Counted from the first letter of the stretch, positions 1-9,940 are shown. The stretch: DNA of 34,002 bases from Bacteroidia bacterium (GCA_026391215.1 JAPLDX010000039.1:1-34002); one strand, 5' to 3'. The notes: a model not told the origin generated them from the letters alone. Numbers and translations: made by a program.

Positions 1-3000
1 ATATTCATGAGCAGTCATATTCTCATAGCTGCCGAATTCCTGAGGCAGGTACCCGATAAGCCCCTGGAGCTCCTCACGTTTTTTCTGGGTGTCAAGCCCG
101 TTTATCCATACCTTGCCATAGCTCTGCTCCAGGATCCCGCAGATGATCCTCATAAGTGTTGTCTTCCCTGCGCCATTTGGTCCAAGCAATCCGAACATCC
201 CGTTGCCAATGTCCATCGAAACACAGCTTAATGCTTTGAATGGCTTTTTCTTTTTCCCGATCAGAGGTACCGCTGCCACAATTTTATAGATTGTTTTTCT
301 TAAGCCTTTAAACCGGCCTTCAAGCCTGTAGATATCAATATTTTCCGTGCTTAATTTTTGTCCTGTCTTATAGATGAATAATGCTACGAACCATACAAAT
401 CCAAGTATGAGCACAACAGCAATATTATCCCATTTAAGCTGGAAAAGGACAAGGTTTAAAAGAGGGACGATCCAGAAAATCACGAAATCGATGACTGGGA
501 TCATTTTTTTCAGGAATCTTTTCTTACCGCCTGATGTCATATTGGTGAACAGTTCCTTGAACTGGTTCCAGATGGCAGAGAGGAAAAACCATGTCGCAAT
601 GCTGAAAATGAAGATCCAGAATCCCTTCTTAAGGTAGAAATATGTGAAATAGACCATGAATGCAAATAACGGAAGCTGCCATGCTACCTGTGTCATGTCC
701 TTCCATTTCCTGAAATGCCGTTTTAGGCCGAGCCTGGTCCTTATCCTGTCACCTGCCCTCCATTCACGGGCCCAGCGGTTTTCCCTGTCGTAGATCTTTA
801 CAAGACTTTGTACACGGATGTTGATGTTTTCTTCGGGAGGAATGACTGTCTCCCTTGCCTTTCTAAGGCTGTTCATTATAAACCATGTTGCTGCAGGAAC
901 TAAGATTACGCTGAGAATTGTGGTGATAAGCTTCCAGAGGAATTTATCTATATTAGTGTAAATCAGAAAGATCAATAAGCTAAACACAAGAAGCTGGATT
1001 ATTTGGTTCTTCCATCCCAGCGATTTGAACCAATCAAGTGCATTCTCAAGTCCTGAATAAAATGTAGGAATAAATATAAGTGTAAGAAGGGTGCTGAGAG
1101 TGAGTCCTCCAATGACAGTAATGGCAAAAGAGGCCCCGATTACTGAAACAAATTCAGCTTTGCCCATTGCCAGGGGAACCATGGCTATAACTGTTGTCGA
1201 AGCAGTAATGAGTATTGGCCTTATCCTTGCCATGCCCGCCGACATCAATGCCCGCGAGCGGCGATATCCCCGTTTTCTCAGGATATTTGTATAATCGATA
1301 AGTATGATCCCGTTGTTGACCACAACCCCGAGGAGTATCAGGAGACCCAGAAGGGTGTTCGCATTTATAAGTGTGTTGCCTGTAAGGATAAGCGCTATCA
1401 GTGATCCAAGGGCAGCGAGTGGAATGCTGAACAGAAGCACAAACGGTATTGCAAGAGACTCAAAAACAGCGGCGAGGATCATGAAAATAAGAAGGAAGGC
1501 AATTCCTATCAGCTTGTAAAAATCTTTGAACTGGTCCTCTTCATGCACTACCTCTACCGCAATTCCTGCAGGGATATTCAGCCCGGCGACAATTGATTCA
1601 ATTTCAATCCTTGCTCCCTCAAGGAGATCCTTAGAGGATTCAATCTCGCTTGTGAAATTATAGGTTACAGTCACCCTCTTTTCCTGGTTCTCCCTGTGGA
1701 TATTACCTGTCCCGTATGCGAAAATAATATTTGCAAGCTCTTCCATTTCCATCACCCCTCCTGAAGCAGTGCTTACTTCAAGACGCCTCAGGTCATCAAT
1801 TGTTTTATCTTCATTTCGGTTTGCCAGTGTGTCTTCTTCAGCATATTTAATAATAATATCATAGCTGTCGGTCCCCTGCTTGAATGTTGCCTCCGAGGAA
1901 TATTCCCTTCCGAAAGTCATCAGCGCTGCCGAAAGATTCATTAGATTAATATTGTTCCTGCCGATATAGTCCATGTCAAAATGAAGCTGAACTTCAGGTT
2001 TATTGTCCTGGACATTCAGATTTACCCTATCGATAGTGGTAAGTGCATCAACATAGGTTCTTATATCATTGGCAAGGTCTTTCATTTGTTCAAAATCCTG
2101 TCCCTTGATGATAACGCTTTCCGATTGAGAACCGATGCCAAGCATGTTCATAAATCCTTCTCCCGGATTAATGGTTTCACCACCACCTCCACCTCCTCCT
2201 TCAAATCCGCCGCCTGTCGAAATATCATCCATGCTTATTTCAGCAGAAGAGATATTCTTTGTTTTTTCCGAGATGTCATTTTTTATTTCAGGAAGGCTCC
2301 TTTTGCTTTTTTTGTCCCAGTCTTCCGGAAGACTGATGGTTACGGTAGCCTGGTCTTCCTCGATACGGCTGACAATATCCTGCTTCTCCGGCAGTGATGC
2401 CAGCCTTGATTCAATTTCCGAAACGACTGCATCGGTTTTTTTAAGCGTTGATCCGGCCGGCATTGTCACGCTCAGCCTGAAATCAGGCGTATTTATTTCC
2501 TGGGGATTGTTCAGACTTAATGTCAGGCTTATGAGAAGCGCAGCAAAAAAGAGAGCCAGCGTCCCGATAATTGTTGATGCGGGCTTTCTCATACTTGCTT
2601 TAAGCACAAGATGGTATGCCTGGATCAGCCTGTCATGCAGGGATAGTTTCTTGAATACTTCTGAATTGCCTGTTGATTTTCCTGACAGAAGGAAGTTTGT
2701 TGCCATCGGGATGAACAGCACCGCAACTGCAAGAGATACAAGGAGGGTTGAGACTATTGAAACTCCAATGTTCTTTCCGATTATTTTGATCAGGAAGTTT
2801 GTCGAAAATATAAAGGGGAAGAAGACCACGATGGTTGTCAGGGTGGAGGCAAATATAGCCCTCCAGACTTCTCTGGTACCTTGCTTTACGGCTGTCTCAG
2901 GATCCTTGCCCAAGCCCGCAAGTCGATAGATATTCTCGAGCACCACCACGGAGTTATCGACCAGCATTCCAATAGCAAGTGCAATGCCGACCAGAGTAAG

Positions 3001-4149
3001 GCTGTTGATGGTTATATCATAGGCATAAAAGAAATTGAATGCAGCGTAAACTGAAATAGGCATTGAGACTGCAATAACTGTCACGAGACGAACATTCCTT
3101 AGAAAGAACCAGAGAATAATTATAGCCAGGATAGCTCCTGTTATTGCCAGGTTAATGATCTGGTTGATATTCTCCTCCATCGTCTCGGCGCTGTTATACT
3201 GAACGACAACTTCGACTCCGGCAGGAGCAAGATCCCTGTTAAGCTTGTTTACCTGGTCTATGGCATCATGTGACAGCTTGATAAGATTAGCCTGGTTATC
3301 ATTAACAAGGTTCACTGTAACAGCATCCATCCCGTTGACCCTGCTGTATGACGTCTGCTCCTTAACACCATAAAAGATCTCGGCAATATCGCGCAGCAAT
3401 ACAGGCCCTTCCTGCTTGACGATGATACTGCCAATTTCATTTACATCAGTATATTCCGAGGTAATGTTTACGAACAGCTCGTTATTGCCGTCAACTACCT
3501 TGCCAGCGAAAGTCTTTTCCCTTCCGTTATTGTTAAGCAGAGTCCTGATCTGTCCCATAGTTATTCCCAGGGATTTACATGCTTTCTCGTTGAGACGGAT
3601 CTCAATTGAATTCTCCTGACCTCCGTAAACCTGCACTCCGGCAATGCCATCAATGTTCTCAAATTTGGGCTTGATATCCCTGTCTGTGATGTTTCTGATC
3701 CTGTCAACGCCTCCCTCTCCCAATACCTGGAGCGCCATGAACTGGTTTGTCAGCTCCTCAAGGTCAATCTTTATTACATTAATAATAAACTCCTGGGGAA
3801 TTGAACTCTTTACCAGATCTATTTTTTCCTGCAGCTTGAGGTTAGCATATTTAAGATCGGCATTCTGATTGTAATAGATCACGATTGTACCGAAACGGGA
3901 GCTGATGTTTGTTTCTATCTTTTCAACTCCCTCAAGTGTACCTATCGTTCCTTCAATAGGAATGATAGCTTGTGTTTCTATATATGAAGGGTCCATTTCC
4001 AGGGGAGTGCCAACCTGGACTAACAATGCCGGAAGCTGCGCATTCGGGATGAGCTCAAGTGATAATTTCTTATAAGAGATGTAGCCGAGCATTGACAGCC
4101 CGGTAAATAACATTATGATAAGGATCCTTCTTTTTAAAATAAAGTCCAT
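1..4149 (-). CDS. RND efflux permease fused to an ABC ATPase domain (partial, open at left edge)
   Basis: The frame starts at ATG 4147-4149 and stays open for 1383 codons to base 1; I read every in-frame triplet and found no stop. Residues 1-1040 form a complete AcrB/SwrC-type RND permease: TM1 near 8-25, the TM4 motif MLVDNSVVVLEN with D398 N399, and the TM10 motif VVVNNGIILID with N945 N946. A Gly-rich loop lies at 646-657. After TM12 come two extra hydrophobic segments (1049-1066, 1070-1092), a strand resembling the start of an ABC domain (INIRVQSLVKIY, 1109-1120), four more hydrophobic segments (1158-1173, 1176-1194, 1217-1238, 1243-1260), then an ABC nucleotide-binding domain from about 1304. 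That domain shows Walker A GPNGAGKTT (1323-1331) and Q-loop GYLPQEF (Q1370). The signature, Walker B and H-switch would lie beyond the window. It starts 7 nt after the preceding RND gene. The RND and ABC assignments are firm; substrate and coupling are unknown. Confidence 0.88.
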   Translation of the reverse strand, partial: MDFILKRRILIIMLFTGLSMLGYISYKKLSLELIPNAQLPALLVQVGTPLEMDPSYIETQAIIPIEGTIGTLEGVEKIETNISSRFGTIVIYYNQNADLKYANLKLQEKIDLVKSSIPQEFIINVIKIDLEELTNQFMALQVLGEGGVDRIRNITDRDIKPKFENIDGIAGVQVYGGQENSIEIRLNEKACKSLGITMGQIRTLLNNNGREKTFAGKVVDGNNELFVNITSEYTDVNEIGSIIVKQEGPVLLRDIAEIFYGVKEQTSYSRVNGMDAVTVNLVNDNQANLIKLSHDAIDQVNKLNRDLAPAGVEVVVQYNSAETMEENINQIINLAITGAILAIIILWFFLRNVRLVTVIAVSMPISVYAAFNFFYAYDITINSLTLVGIALAIGMLVDNSVVVLENIYRLAGLGKDPETAVKQGTREVWRAIFASTLTTIVVFFPFIFSTNFLIKIIGKNIGVSIVSTLLVSLAVAVLFIPMATNFLLSGKSTGNSEVFKKLSLHDRLIQAYHLVLKASMRKPASTIIGTLALFFAALLISLTLSLNNPQEINTPDFRLSVTMPAGSTLKKTDAVVSEIESRLASLPEKQDIVSRIEEDQATVTISLPEDWDKKSKRSLPEIKNDISEKTKNISSAEISMDDISTGGGFEGGGGGGGETINPGEGFMNMLGIGSQSESVIIKGQDFEQMKDLANDIRTYVDALTTIDRVNLNVQDNKPEVQLHFDMDYIGRNNINLMNLSAALMTFGREYSSEATFKQGTDSYDIIIKYAEEDTLANRNEDKTIDDLRRLEVSTASGGVMEMEELANIIFAYGTGNIHRENQEKRVTVTYNFTSEIESSKDLLEGARIEIESIVAGLNIPAGIAVEVVHEEDQFKDFYKLIGIAFLLIFMILAAVFESLAIPFVLLFSIPLAALGSLIALILTGNTLINANTLLGLLILLGVVVNNGIILIDYTNILRKRGYRRSRALMSAGMARIRPILITASTTVIAMVPLAMGKAEFVSVIGASFAITVIGGLTLSTLLTLIFIPTFYSGLENALDWFKSLGWKNQIIQLLVFSLLIFLIYTNIDKFLWKLITTILSVILVPAATWFIMNSLRKARETVIPPEENINIRVQSLVKIYDRENRWAREWRAGDRIRTRLGLKRHFRKWKDMTQVAWQLPLFAFMVYFTYFYLKKGFWIFIFSIATWFFLSAIWNQFKELFTNMTSGGKKRFLKKMIPVIDFVIFWIVPLLNLVLFQLKWDNIAVVLILGFVWFVALFIYKTGQKLSTENIDIYRLEGRFKGLRKTIYKIVAAVPLIGKKKKPFKALSCVSMDIGNGMFGLLGPNGAGKTTLMRIICGILEQSYGKVWINGLDTQKKREELQGLIGYLPQEFGSYENMTAHEY

Positions 4150-4156
4150 TTTTCTC

Positions 4157-7100
4157 TTAAGATTGAACAGGATCTGCTGCAGTTCTTCTTTTACCTCTTA
4201 CAAAAACGCTGAATGAATCAAAAACCCAGTAGACACATGGAATGACAACAAGTGTCAGAAGCGTTGAGGATACCAGTCCTCCGATCACCGCCAGGGCCAT
4301 CGGAGACCTTAGTGATGCACTTTCCCCGATACCGATTGTCAGCGGCAGCAGAGCCAGTATTGTTGTCAGACTTGTCATAAGGATCGGCCTGATACGCTGT
4401 GATCCGGCAAGTACAATGGCATCTTTCTTCTCCATTCCCCCTTCCCTCAGCTGATTTATCCTGTCTATGAGTATTATCGCGTTGTTGACAGCAATCCCCG
4501 CCAGCATTATGATACCGATATAAGCCATCATGTTCAGCGATTTGCCAAGCAGAAAGAATATCAGTACAGTTCCGACTCCGGCAAGAGGGATGGTAAGCAT
4601 AATGACAAAAGGCTGTATTATTGATTCAAACTGTGCTGCCAGCACCATGAATACAAGGACCAGTGAAAGGATCAATGCAAACGTCAGATTTGTATTGGAT
4701 TCTTCTCTTTTCATCTCCTCTCCGGTGAACTCCATCTTGTAATCAACCGGCATAACAATGCCTTTCAAAGCTGATTCAGCGTCTCTGATGACCTGGTCAA
4801 ATGCCATACCCGGTTTTACCATTGCATATATGTAGCACGTTCTCGACTGGTTACGCCTCGTAATTTCCCTTGGACTCACAATTGTCCTTATATCAGCCAG
4901 TTCGCTTAACGGAACCCTCACATTGCCGGCAGTTATCATGAGATCCTGAAGCTGATGCAGTGATATCTCTCCAAGCCTGATTGTAATATCTTTCAGCTCT
5001 CCCTCCTGTTCAAAGCTGCCGGCTGCAGCTCCCTCAAGATAGCTCTTTAGCTGGTTGATCACATTCTCGACGGTAACATTGTAATAGCTCGTCTTAAAAC
5101 GGTCAATGGCCACCTCTACCTCAGGAGTTCCTTCATCCATTGAGGTTGTAAGATTACTGAGCCCGGGATTTTGTTCAAGGATTGCCCTGGATTCCTTAAG
5201 GATCTTTTCAAGCTCAATATAATCCTCACCTGAGATCTCAAGTGCAAAGGGAGATTCAGTTGTTCCGAGCGATGTCTGAAGTGCAGTCTCTTCCCTGGTA
5301 AAGTTCACTTCCAGGTCAGGGACAGATTCAAGGTAGTTCTCAATCAGGGTTATTGAACTTTCAGTCTCTGATGCATATTTATCGGTAAGGATCACTTTGA
5401 GGGAAGCTGTGTTTTCACCTTGTACAGTCGATGTCTGGCTTATTGTTGAAGTATTGTCTTCCCCCGACTGGCTGTATATCATTTTTATCTTTTCACCGAG
5501 AAGTTCCCTGATGATACCTTCAGTATTGGAGGCGGTGCTGAAAGTCCTTTCCAGGCTGGTGCCTTCAGGCAGCTTCAATTCGATTGTAAATTCGGCTGAT
5601 TCGGATTTTGGCATAAATTCACTTCCCAGCTGAGGTATAAGCAGGGCACAGGCACCCATCAGAATGACAGCCAGGAGAATGACAAGATTTCTCTTTTCCA
5701 CGATTTTCTCCAGGAACCTGGTATACCAGGTAAATTTGACCGGTGCGCTTAAACGGTCTTTTTTCTTAGTATCTCTGAACAATGTTGAAACCAGCATTGG
5801 TATTACAAGCATTGCTACGAGAAGTGATGAAAGAAGGGAAAAAGCCACCGTCCATGCCTGGTCCCTGAACATTTCACTTGATGCGCCATGAAGGTAAACG
5901 ATAGGAAGAAAAACCACAATTGTTGTAACGGTGGATGATGTGATTGCTGCCCCCACCTGGCCGGCGCCATTTATTACCGCATCTTTCAGCGGCATTCCTT
6001 CCTCAGTCAGACGGGTAATATTCTCGAGTACGACGATTGAATTATCCACAAGCATTCCAGCTCCCAGGGCAAGTCCGCCCAAAGTCATTATATTGAGAGT
6101 GAGGTGATTGAAGTACATCAGGTTGAATGTGGCAATTATAGATATTGGAATTGCCACACTTATTACCAGGGTTGTCCCTATTCTCCTGAGAAAAATATAC
6201 AGGACGAAAACCGCAAGAAGGATACCTATTAATAATGTATTCTTTACTTCACCTATTGCATTCTTAATATAGGTTCCCTGGTCCAGCACCTTGATGAATT
6301 CATATCCTGGCAATGCTTTCCCCAGGTCAATAATAGCCTTATCAAGGCTTTTTACTGCATCAACAGTATTGAATTTAGGTTCTTTATATATTGAAAGCCC
6401 GATACACCTCTCCCCATTGATTGTAACAATGTTCTGAGGATCTTTATTTGCAAAACCGATTTTTGCAACATCCCTCAGGTATACAGGCACCCTTGCTGAA
6501 GATGAAGCAGTGGAACCACCAGCAGCCGAAACGGCTGAAACATTTGCAGCTGATGAACTTCCTGAAGATGATGCCTGTTTGAAGCCGACAATAATATTCT
6601 CAAGATCCTGAAGATCTTCAAGAACACTAACACCTTTAACGACATATTTTGTTCCCATGTCGACTATCGAGCCTCCCGAAACATTCCTGTTGTAATTACT
6701 AATCTGTGCTGCTATCCCGTCAGATGTAAGCCCGAATGACTCAAGCAGATATTTGTTTGTCTTAATTACCACTTCACTCTCTTCCACACCGGTCAGTTTC
6801 ACGTCGGCCACACCTTCAATCCTTACGAGCTCATTGCGGATATAATTTTCAGCAACTTTCCTTAGCTCATCCATATTGGTTATGCGGTCATTCTTAAGTC
6901 CAACGATCATTACAGGAGATGCATTGGGATCGTACTGTGAAATTGTAAAATCCTCAAGATCAGAGTTCTGACTGAATGAATTCAGCTCTTTCTGAAGATC
7001 AAGGAATGCCTCATCCATATCCTTGTTCCAGTTGTATTCCACTGTTATATTGGCTGAACCGGCATGTGATACAGACGACACCTGTGTCACATTACTCTGC

Positions 7101-7321
7101 CTCATAGCCAGTGATTCAATCTGATCAACATAATTCTTTTCTATCTCTTCGGGAGGCTTTTCACCTGCTTTCAGCTCAATATAGATCTTTGGAGTGTTGA
7201 GATCAGGAAACAGGTCAGTGCCGAGCTTACCGAACGAGATAAATCCCAGCAGGACGATGCCCAGCATCAGCATAAGAACCGTGACCGGGTATTTGACAGC
7301 AAATCGGGCAATAGCGTTCAT
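4157..7321 (-). CDS. RND-family inner-membrane efflux permease (AcrB/SwrC type)
   Basis: This 1054-residue protein has the normal length of an RND drug or metabolite exporter, the proton-driven inner-membrane part of a tripartite pump. TM1 is near residues 10-30. A large periplasmic loop follows, then a TM2-TM6 bundle with MLVDNSIVVLENI (D426 N427), then the second loop and a TM8-TM12 bundle with IAVNNAIILID. The TM4 aspartate is kept, but the lysine found in E. coli AcrB TM10 is Asn here, as in SwrC-like and other non-AcrB clades. A Ser/Ala-rich stretch at 249-277 looks like a low-complexity insertion in the first periplasmic loop. It begins 5 nt after the membrane-fusion protein gene and ends 7 nt before the RND-ABC fusion gene, so all three are probably one transcript. 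The two RND subunits could form separate or mixed trimers; the sequence does not decide this. Confidence 0.93.
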   Translation of the reverse strand: MNAIARFAVKYPVTVLMLMLGIVLLGFISFGKLGTDLFPDLNTPKIYIELKAGEKPPEEIEKNYVDQIESLAMRQSNVTQVSSVSHAGSANITVEYNWNKDMDEAFLDLQKELNSFSQNSDLEDFTISQYDPNASPVMIVGLKNDRITNMDELRKVAENYIRNELVRIEGVADVKLTGVEESEVVIKTNKYLLESFGLTSDGIAAQISNYNRNVSGGSIVDMGTKYVVKGVSVLEDLQDLENIIVGFKQASSSGSSSAANVSAVSAAGGSTASSSARVPVYLRDVAKIGFANKDPQNIVTINGERCIGLSIYKEPKFNTVDAVKSLDKAIIDLGKALPGYEFIKVLDQGTYIKNAIGEVKNTLLIGILLAVFVLYIFLRRIGTTLVISVAIPISIIATFNLMYFNHLTLNIMTLGGLALGAGMLVDNSIVVLENITRLTEEGMPLKDAVINGAGQVGAAITSSTVTTIVVFLPIVYLHGASSEMFRDQAWTVAFSLLSSLLVAMLVIPMLVSTLFRDTKKKDRLSAPVKFTWYTRFLEKIVEKRNLVILLAVILMGACALLIPQLGSEFMPKSESAEFTIELKLPEGTSLERTFSTASNTEGIIRELLGEKIKMIYSQSGEDNTSTISQTSTVQGENTASLKVILTDKYASETESSITLIENYLESVPDLEVNFTREETALQTSLGTTESPFALEISGEDYIELEKILKESRAILEQNPGLSNLTTSMDEGTPEVEVAIDRFKTSYYNVTVENVINQLKSYLEGAAAGSFEQEGELKDITIRLGEISLHQLQDLMITAGNVRVPLSELADIRTIVSPREITRRNQSRTCYIYAMVKPGMAFDQVIRDAESALKGIVMPVDYKMEFTGEEMKREESNTNLTFALILSLVLVFMVLAAQFESIIQPFVIMLTIPLAGVGTVLIFFLLGKSLNMMAYIGIIMLAGIAVNNAIILIDRINQLREGGMEKKDAIVLAGSQRIRPILMTSLTTILALLPLTIGIGESASLRSPMALAVIGGLVSSTLLTLVVIPCVYWVFDSFSVFVRGKRRTAADPVQS

Positions 7322-7326
7322 GTCTG

Positions 7327-8379
7327 TTATTTGATTATTTTCACTTTCGACCTGTTGCTGAGGGTCTCAAAGCCGCCTGTAACCACGCGTTCATTTTTAG
7401 CAAGCCCCCTGGTAACCTCAACATCAGTGATATTCTCAAGTCCTGTTTCAATTATACGTTCCGCTGCAACGCCACGGTCAACTATGAATACTGTCTTACC
7501 TCTCTGACGGGATAGTATGATGCTCTTCGGAATTACAATTACGGAATCCCTGAGGTCAGTCACTATATCTGCTTTCACGAACATTCCCGGCCGCAAAAGG
7601 TAATCCTGGTTATCAATGGATACAGTTCCCTTGAAGGTCCTTGTATCGGCATTTATTGCCGGTGACAATTGTGTCACATGGCCTATTATGGTATCTTCGG
7701 GAATCGTATAATTTGTAAGCTTGACAACCTGCCCGGCTTTAATGACAGAGATATATTTTTCAGGCATCTGGACATCCATGTACATTGTCCTGTAGTCCAT
7801 TATCTTAACGATTGTCAATCCGGTTTCAATCTGTGTGCCCTGTGTATGATATGGCAGATCTACAATAACACCATCGATCGGAGCAACTATTTTTGTCTTT
7901 GCCAGCTGCAGCTTTGAATTGACAACAGTCGTCTTTGCATTTTCATAGTTGATGCCCGCGGTCTTAAGCTCCTTGAGAGTGACTCCTCCTTTTTCGTACA
8001 GTGATTCCTGCTTTCTCAGCTCTGTTTCCATGAGCTCAAGGTTAAGCTTGTTTGTCTCCATCTTAACGGAATTTATATACTCCTCGTCCTCGAGCCTGGC
8101 AATCAGATCGCCGGTTTTGACCTTGTCGCCCATCTGCCACATTTTCCCGGTCTGTGGATTTCTTTCAAGAAAATATGTTGCGCCAATTTTTGATTTAAGC
8201 TCTATCTCTCCTTTTGGGAATGCAGTGCCGGTAGTATTGATGAATTCCTCAATTGGCCTGAGCTTAAGCTCCTCGACTGAAACAGGGATCTCGACATCTG
8301 CTGTCAGGTTCTGGTCCTGGTTACGGCATGAGGCAAGTGCAAAAAGCAAGGCTGCGGCTAGGATTAGATTTTTCTTCAT
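7327..8379 (-). CDS. RND/HlyD-type periplasmic adaptor (membrane-fusion) lipoprotein
   Basis: This 350-residue adaptor bridges inner-membrane RND permeases to an outer membrane channel. The N-terminus is a lipoprotein signal ending in LASC, so Cys18 is the probable lipidated residue. After it come a split biotinyl-lipoyl domain (first half around GDKVKTGDLIARLED, second half around AKTKIVAPIDGVIVDLP) flanking an alpha-helical hairpin of about 60 residues, then a beta-barrel domain with LRPGMFVKADI and a C-terminal membrane-proximal domain (VVTGGFETLSNRSKVKIIK). This is the usual domain order of the MexA/AcrA family. It lies 19 nt after the TolC-like gene and 5 nt before the first RND gene. 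Only one adaptor and one outer membrane factor are visible for the two RND proteins, so they may be shared. Confidence 0.93.
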   Translation of the reverse strand: MKKNLILAAALLFALASCRNQDQNLTADVEIPVSVEELKLRPIEEFINTTGTAFPKGEIELKSKIGATYFLERNPQTGKMWQMGDKVKTGDLIARLEDEEYINSVKMETNKLNLELMETELRKQESLYEKGGVTLKELKTAGINYENAKTTVVNSKLQLAKTKIVAPIDGVIVDLPYHTQGTQIETGLTIVKIMDYRTMYMDVQMPEKYISVIKAGQVVKLTNYTIPEDTIIGHVTQLSPAINADTRTFKGTVSIDNQDYLLRPGMFVKADIVTDLRDSVIVIPKSIILSRQRGKTVFIVDRGVAAERIIETGLENITDVEVTRGLAKNERVVTGGFETLSNRSKVKIIK

Positions 8380-8398
8380 TTTATTATGAATTTATTTT

Positions 8399-9883
8399 TT
8401 ATTCTTCTATTGACATTACCGGTGATACAGCCTCCTTCTTTTCAAAGTCATAGAGAGTCTGTATTTTAAGATTCAGCAACTCAAACTTATAGGATATAAG
8501 CGAATTGGTATATGAAAGCTGTTTCTCTGAAAGCTGGTTCTGAAATATATTCAGGTCCATACCTGTAAGATCGCCATTCTTGTATTTTTCAAGATTAAGA
8601 TCATAAGTAAGCTGAGCATTTATTACATTCTGACGTGCTATTTCGATCTGATTCTGAAGATTAAGCAGGTTCCTGTAAACCTTTCTTATACTGAGAATTA
8701 TATCATTCTGCTCCTCTTCCAGCGATATGTTTGCAGTCTCTATTGACGCCTCTGATGCTTTGATACGTGATTTTCTTTCTCCCCAATCCCATAATGGTAT
8801 GATAAGCGAAAGAGACACACTTTCATTATCTGTAGGATTATCATACACACCTCCGAATTTTTCATTATCCCCGAAGAGGCCGACCGAAAGGCCAAGACTT
8901 CCTTTAAATTCATTGAGTGATTTGGTCTGCATTAATTCGAATTCAGATTCCTCAATGCTTATTTTCCTTTGCCTCAGCTCCATCCTGTTTGCCAGTCCCT
9001 GATCGATTGCAAATGAAATATCTATCTGAACAGTATCCACTGCAATGTTAGGCAGTACGATGAGGTCATCATAAAGACTCATTCCGATCAGAACTTTAAA
9101 ATCATCCTTGGCATTTTCAAGATCGACCTGCTTGTTTTCATAATCCGATCTTGCTGTGGCAAGGTTAAGTTCTGCCTGGAACATTTCTTCACGGGGGGAG
9201 ATGCCGGCATCAACCTTATTCCTTGATACCTCGTAGCTTTTCTTCATATTCTCATATGCCTGGCTGGCTATATCAAGACTCTGCTGCTGCTGGTATACAT
9301 AGTAAAAAGCCTGGGTTACCATATTCTCAAGCGATAACAGCTGTATGGCATAGTTGAGCTGTGAATTTTCAAGGGCGAGCTCGAGTTCCCTCAGCTGGAG
9401 CTTTGTCCTGTTATATGTGAACAAAGGCTGATCGAGGCTCAGGGATAGATTATTGCTGAATCCTTTTGTCGTCTGATCGGTGTATTCGCTGTAAGAATCG
9501 GTATACCCGAACTTATTTGTTAATGAGACTCTTGCGTCGGTAAGAACTATCGGCTGTGATATTGTGAAAAGGCTATAGCTTTCAGTAGTTTGGGTTGAGT
9601 TCCATTTAGATATAAGCTCATTGAATGTCCTGTTCTGGCTATAGCCAATCGGGTTTACTGACAGGGAGAAGCTCGATTTCAATGCAGCCTTCTGTGCATT
9701 CAGATTCTCCTGGCTTCTTACCAGGCTGAGCCTTGTCTTTTTCATCGTCGGACTGTTTGTCTCGGCAACCTTCAGCGCCTCCTCAAGAGTCAGCCCCTTC
9801 TGCGGAAAAACACATAACGTACTTATTATCAGCAAGAATCCTGAAAATATATACCTGCTTCTTGTTTTAATTAGAATTTTCAT
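8399..9883 (-). CDS. TolC-like outer membrane efflux protein
   Basis: This is an outer membrane factor of the TolC/OprM family, about 494 residues from the ATG at 9881-9883. I prefer that start because it directly precedes a signal peptide (MKILIKTRSRYIFSGFLLII...CVFPQ). In-frame starts farther upstream, ATG at 9910 and TTG at 9922, would add a short charged leader. The mature part begins with LTLEEALKVAETNSP, the usual OMF opening, and shows two rounds of long amphipathic helices with family phrases such as YNLEKYKNGDLTG-like text (here YDLNLEKYKNGDLTG) near the C-terminus. It would supply the outer membrane duct for the adaptor and RND pumps encoded just downstream. A palindromic repeat sits between it and the upstream ABC-2 permease gene. 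Confidence 0.9.
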   Translation of the reverse strand: MKILIKTRSRYIFSGFLLIISTLCVFPQKGLTLEEALKVAETNSPTMKKTRLSLVRSQENLNAQKAALKSSFSLSVNPIGYSQNRTFNELISKWNSTQTTESYSLFTISQPIVLTDARVSLTNKFGYTDSYSEYTDQTTKGFSNNLSLSLDQPLFTYNRTKLQLRELELALENSQLNYAIQLLSLENMVTQAFYYVYQQQQSLDIASQAYENMKKSYEVSRNKVDAGISPREEMFQAELNLATARSDYENKQVDLENAKDDFKVLIGMSLYDDLIVLPNIAVDTVQIDISFAIDQGLANRMELRQRKISIEESEFELMQTKSLNEFKGSLGLSVGLFGDNEKFGGVYDNPTDNESVSLSLIIPLWDWGERKSRIKASEASIETANISLEEEQNDIILSIRKVYRNLLNLQNQIEIARQNVINAQLTYDLNLEKYKNGDLTGMDLNIFQNQLSEKQLSYTNSLISYKFELLNLKIQTLYDFEKKEAVSPVMSIEE

Positions 9884-9940
9884 TTTATCTATTTGAATTC
9901 TTTTAACCATTTTCTTAACCAAGGAGTTACACTGTTTTTT

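Noticed and set aside
1..1100. Possibility that the ABC domain is a separate gene joined to the RND gene by misreading
   Set aside because: Every triplet in the frame from 4149 to 1 was checked on the minus strand, and none is a stop. The extra membrane segments and ABC motifs are all in that one frame.
2135..2929. Open frame of 264 codons on the plus strand
   Set aside because: It is antisense to the RND-ABC fusion gene, its Pro/Ser-rich start is the reverse of the poly-Gly loop, and it has no recognisable domain.
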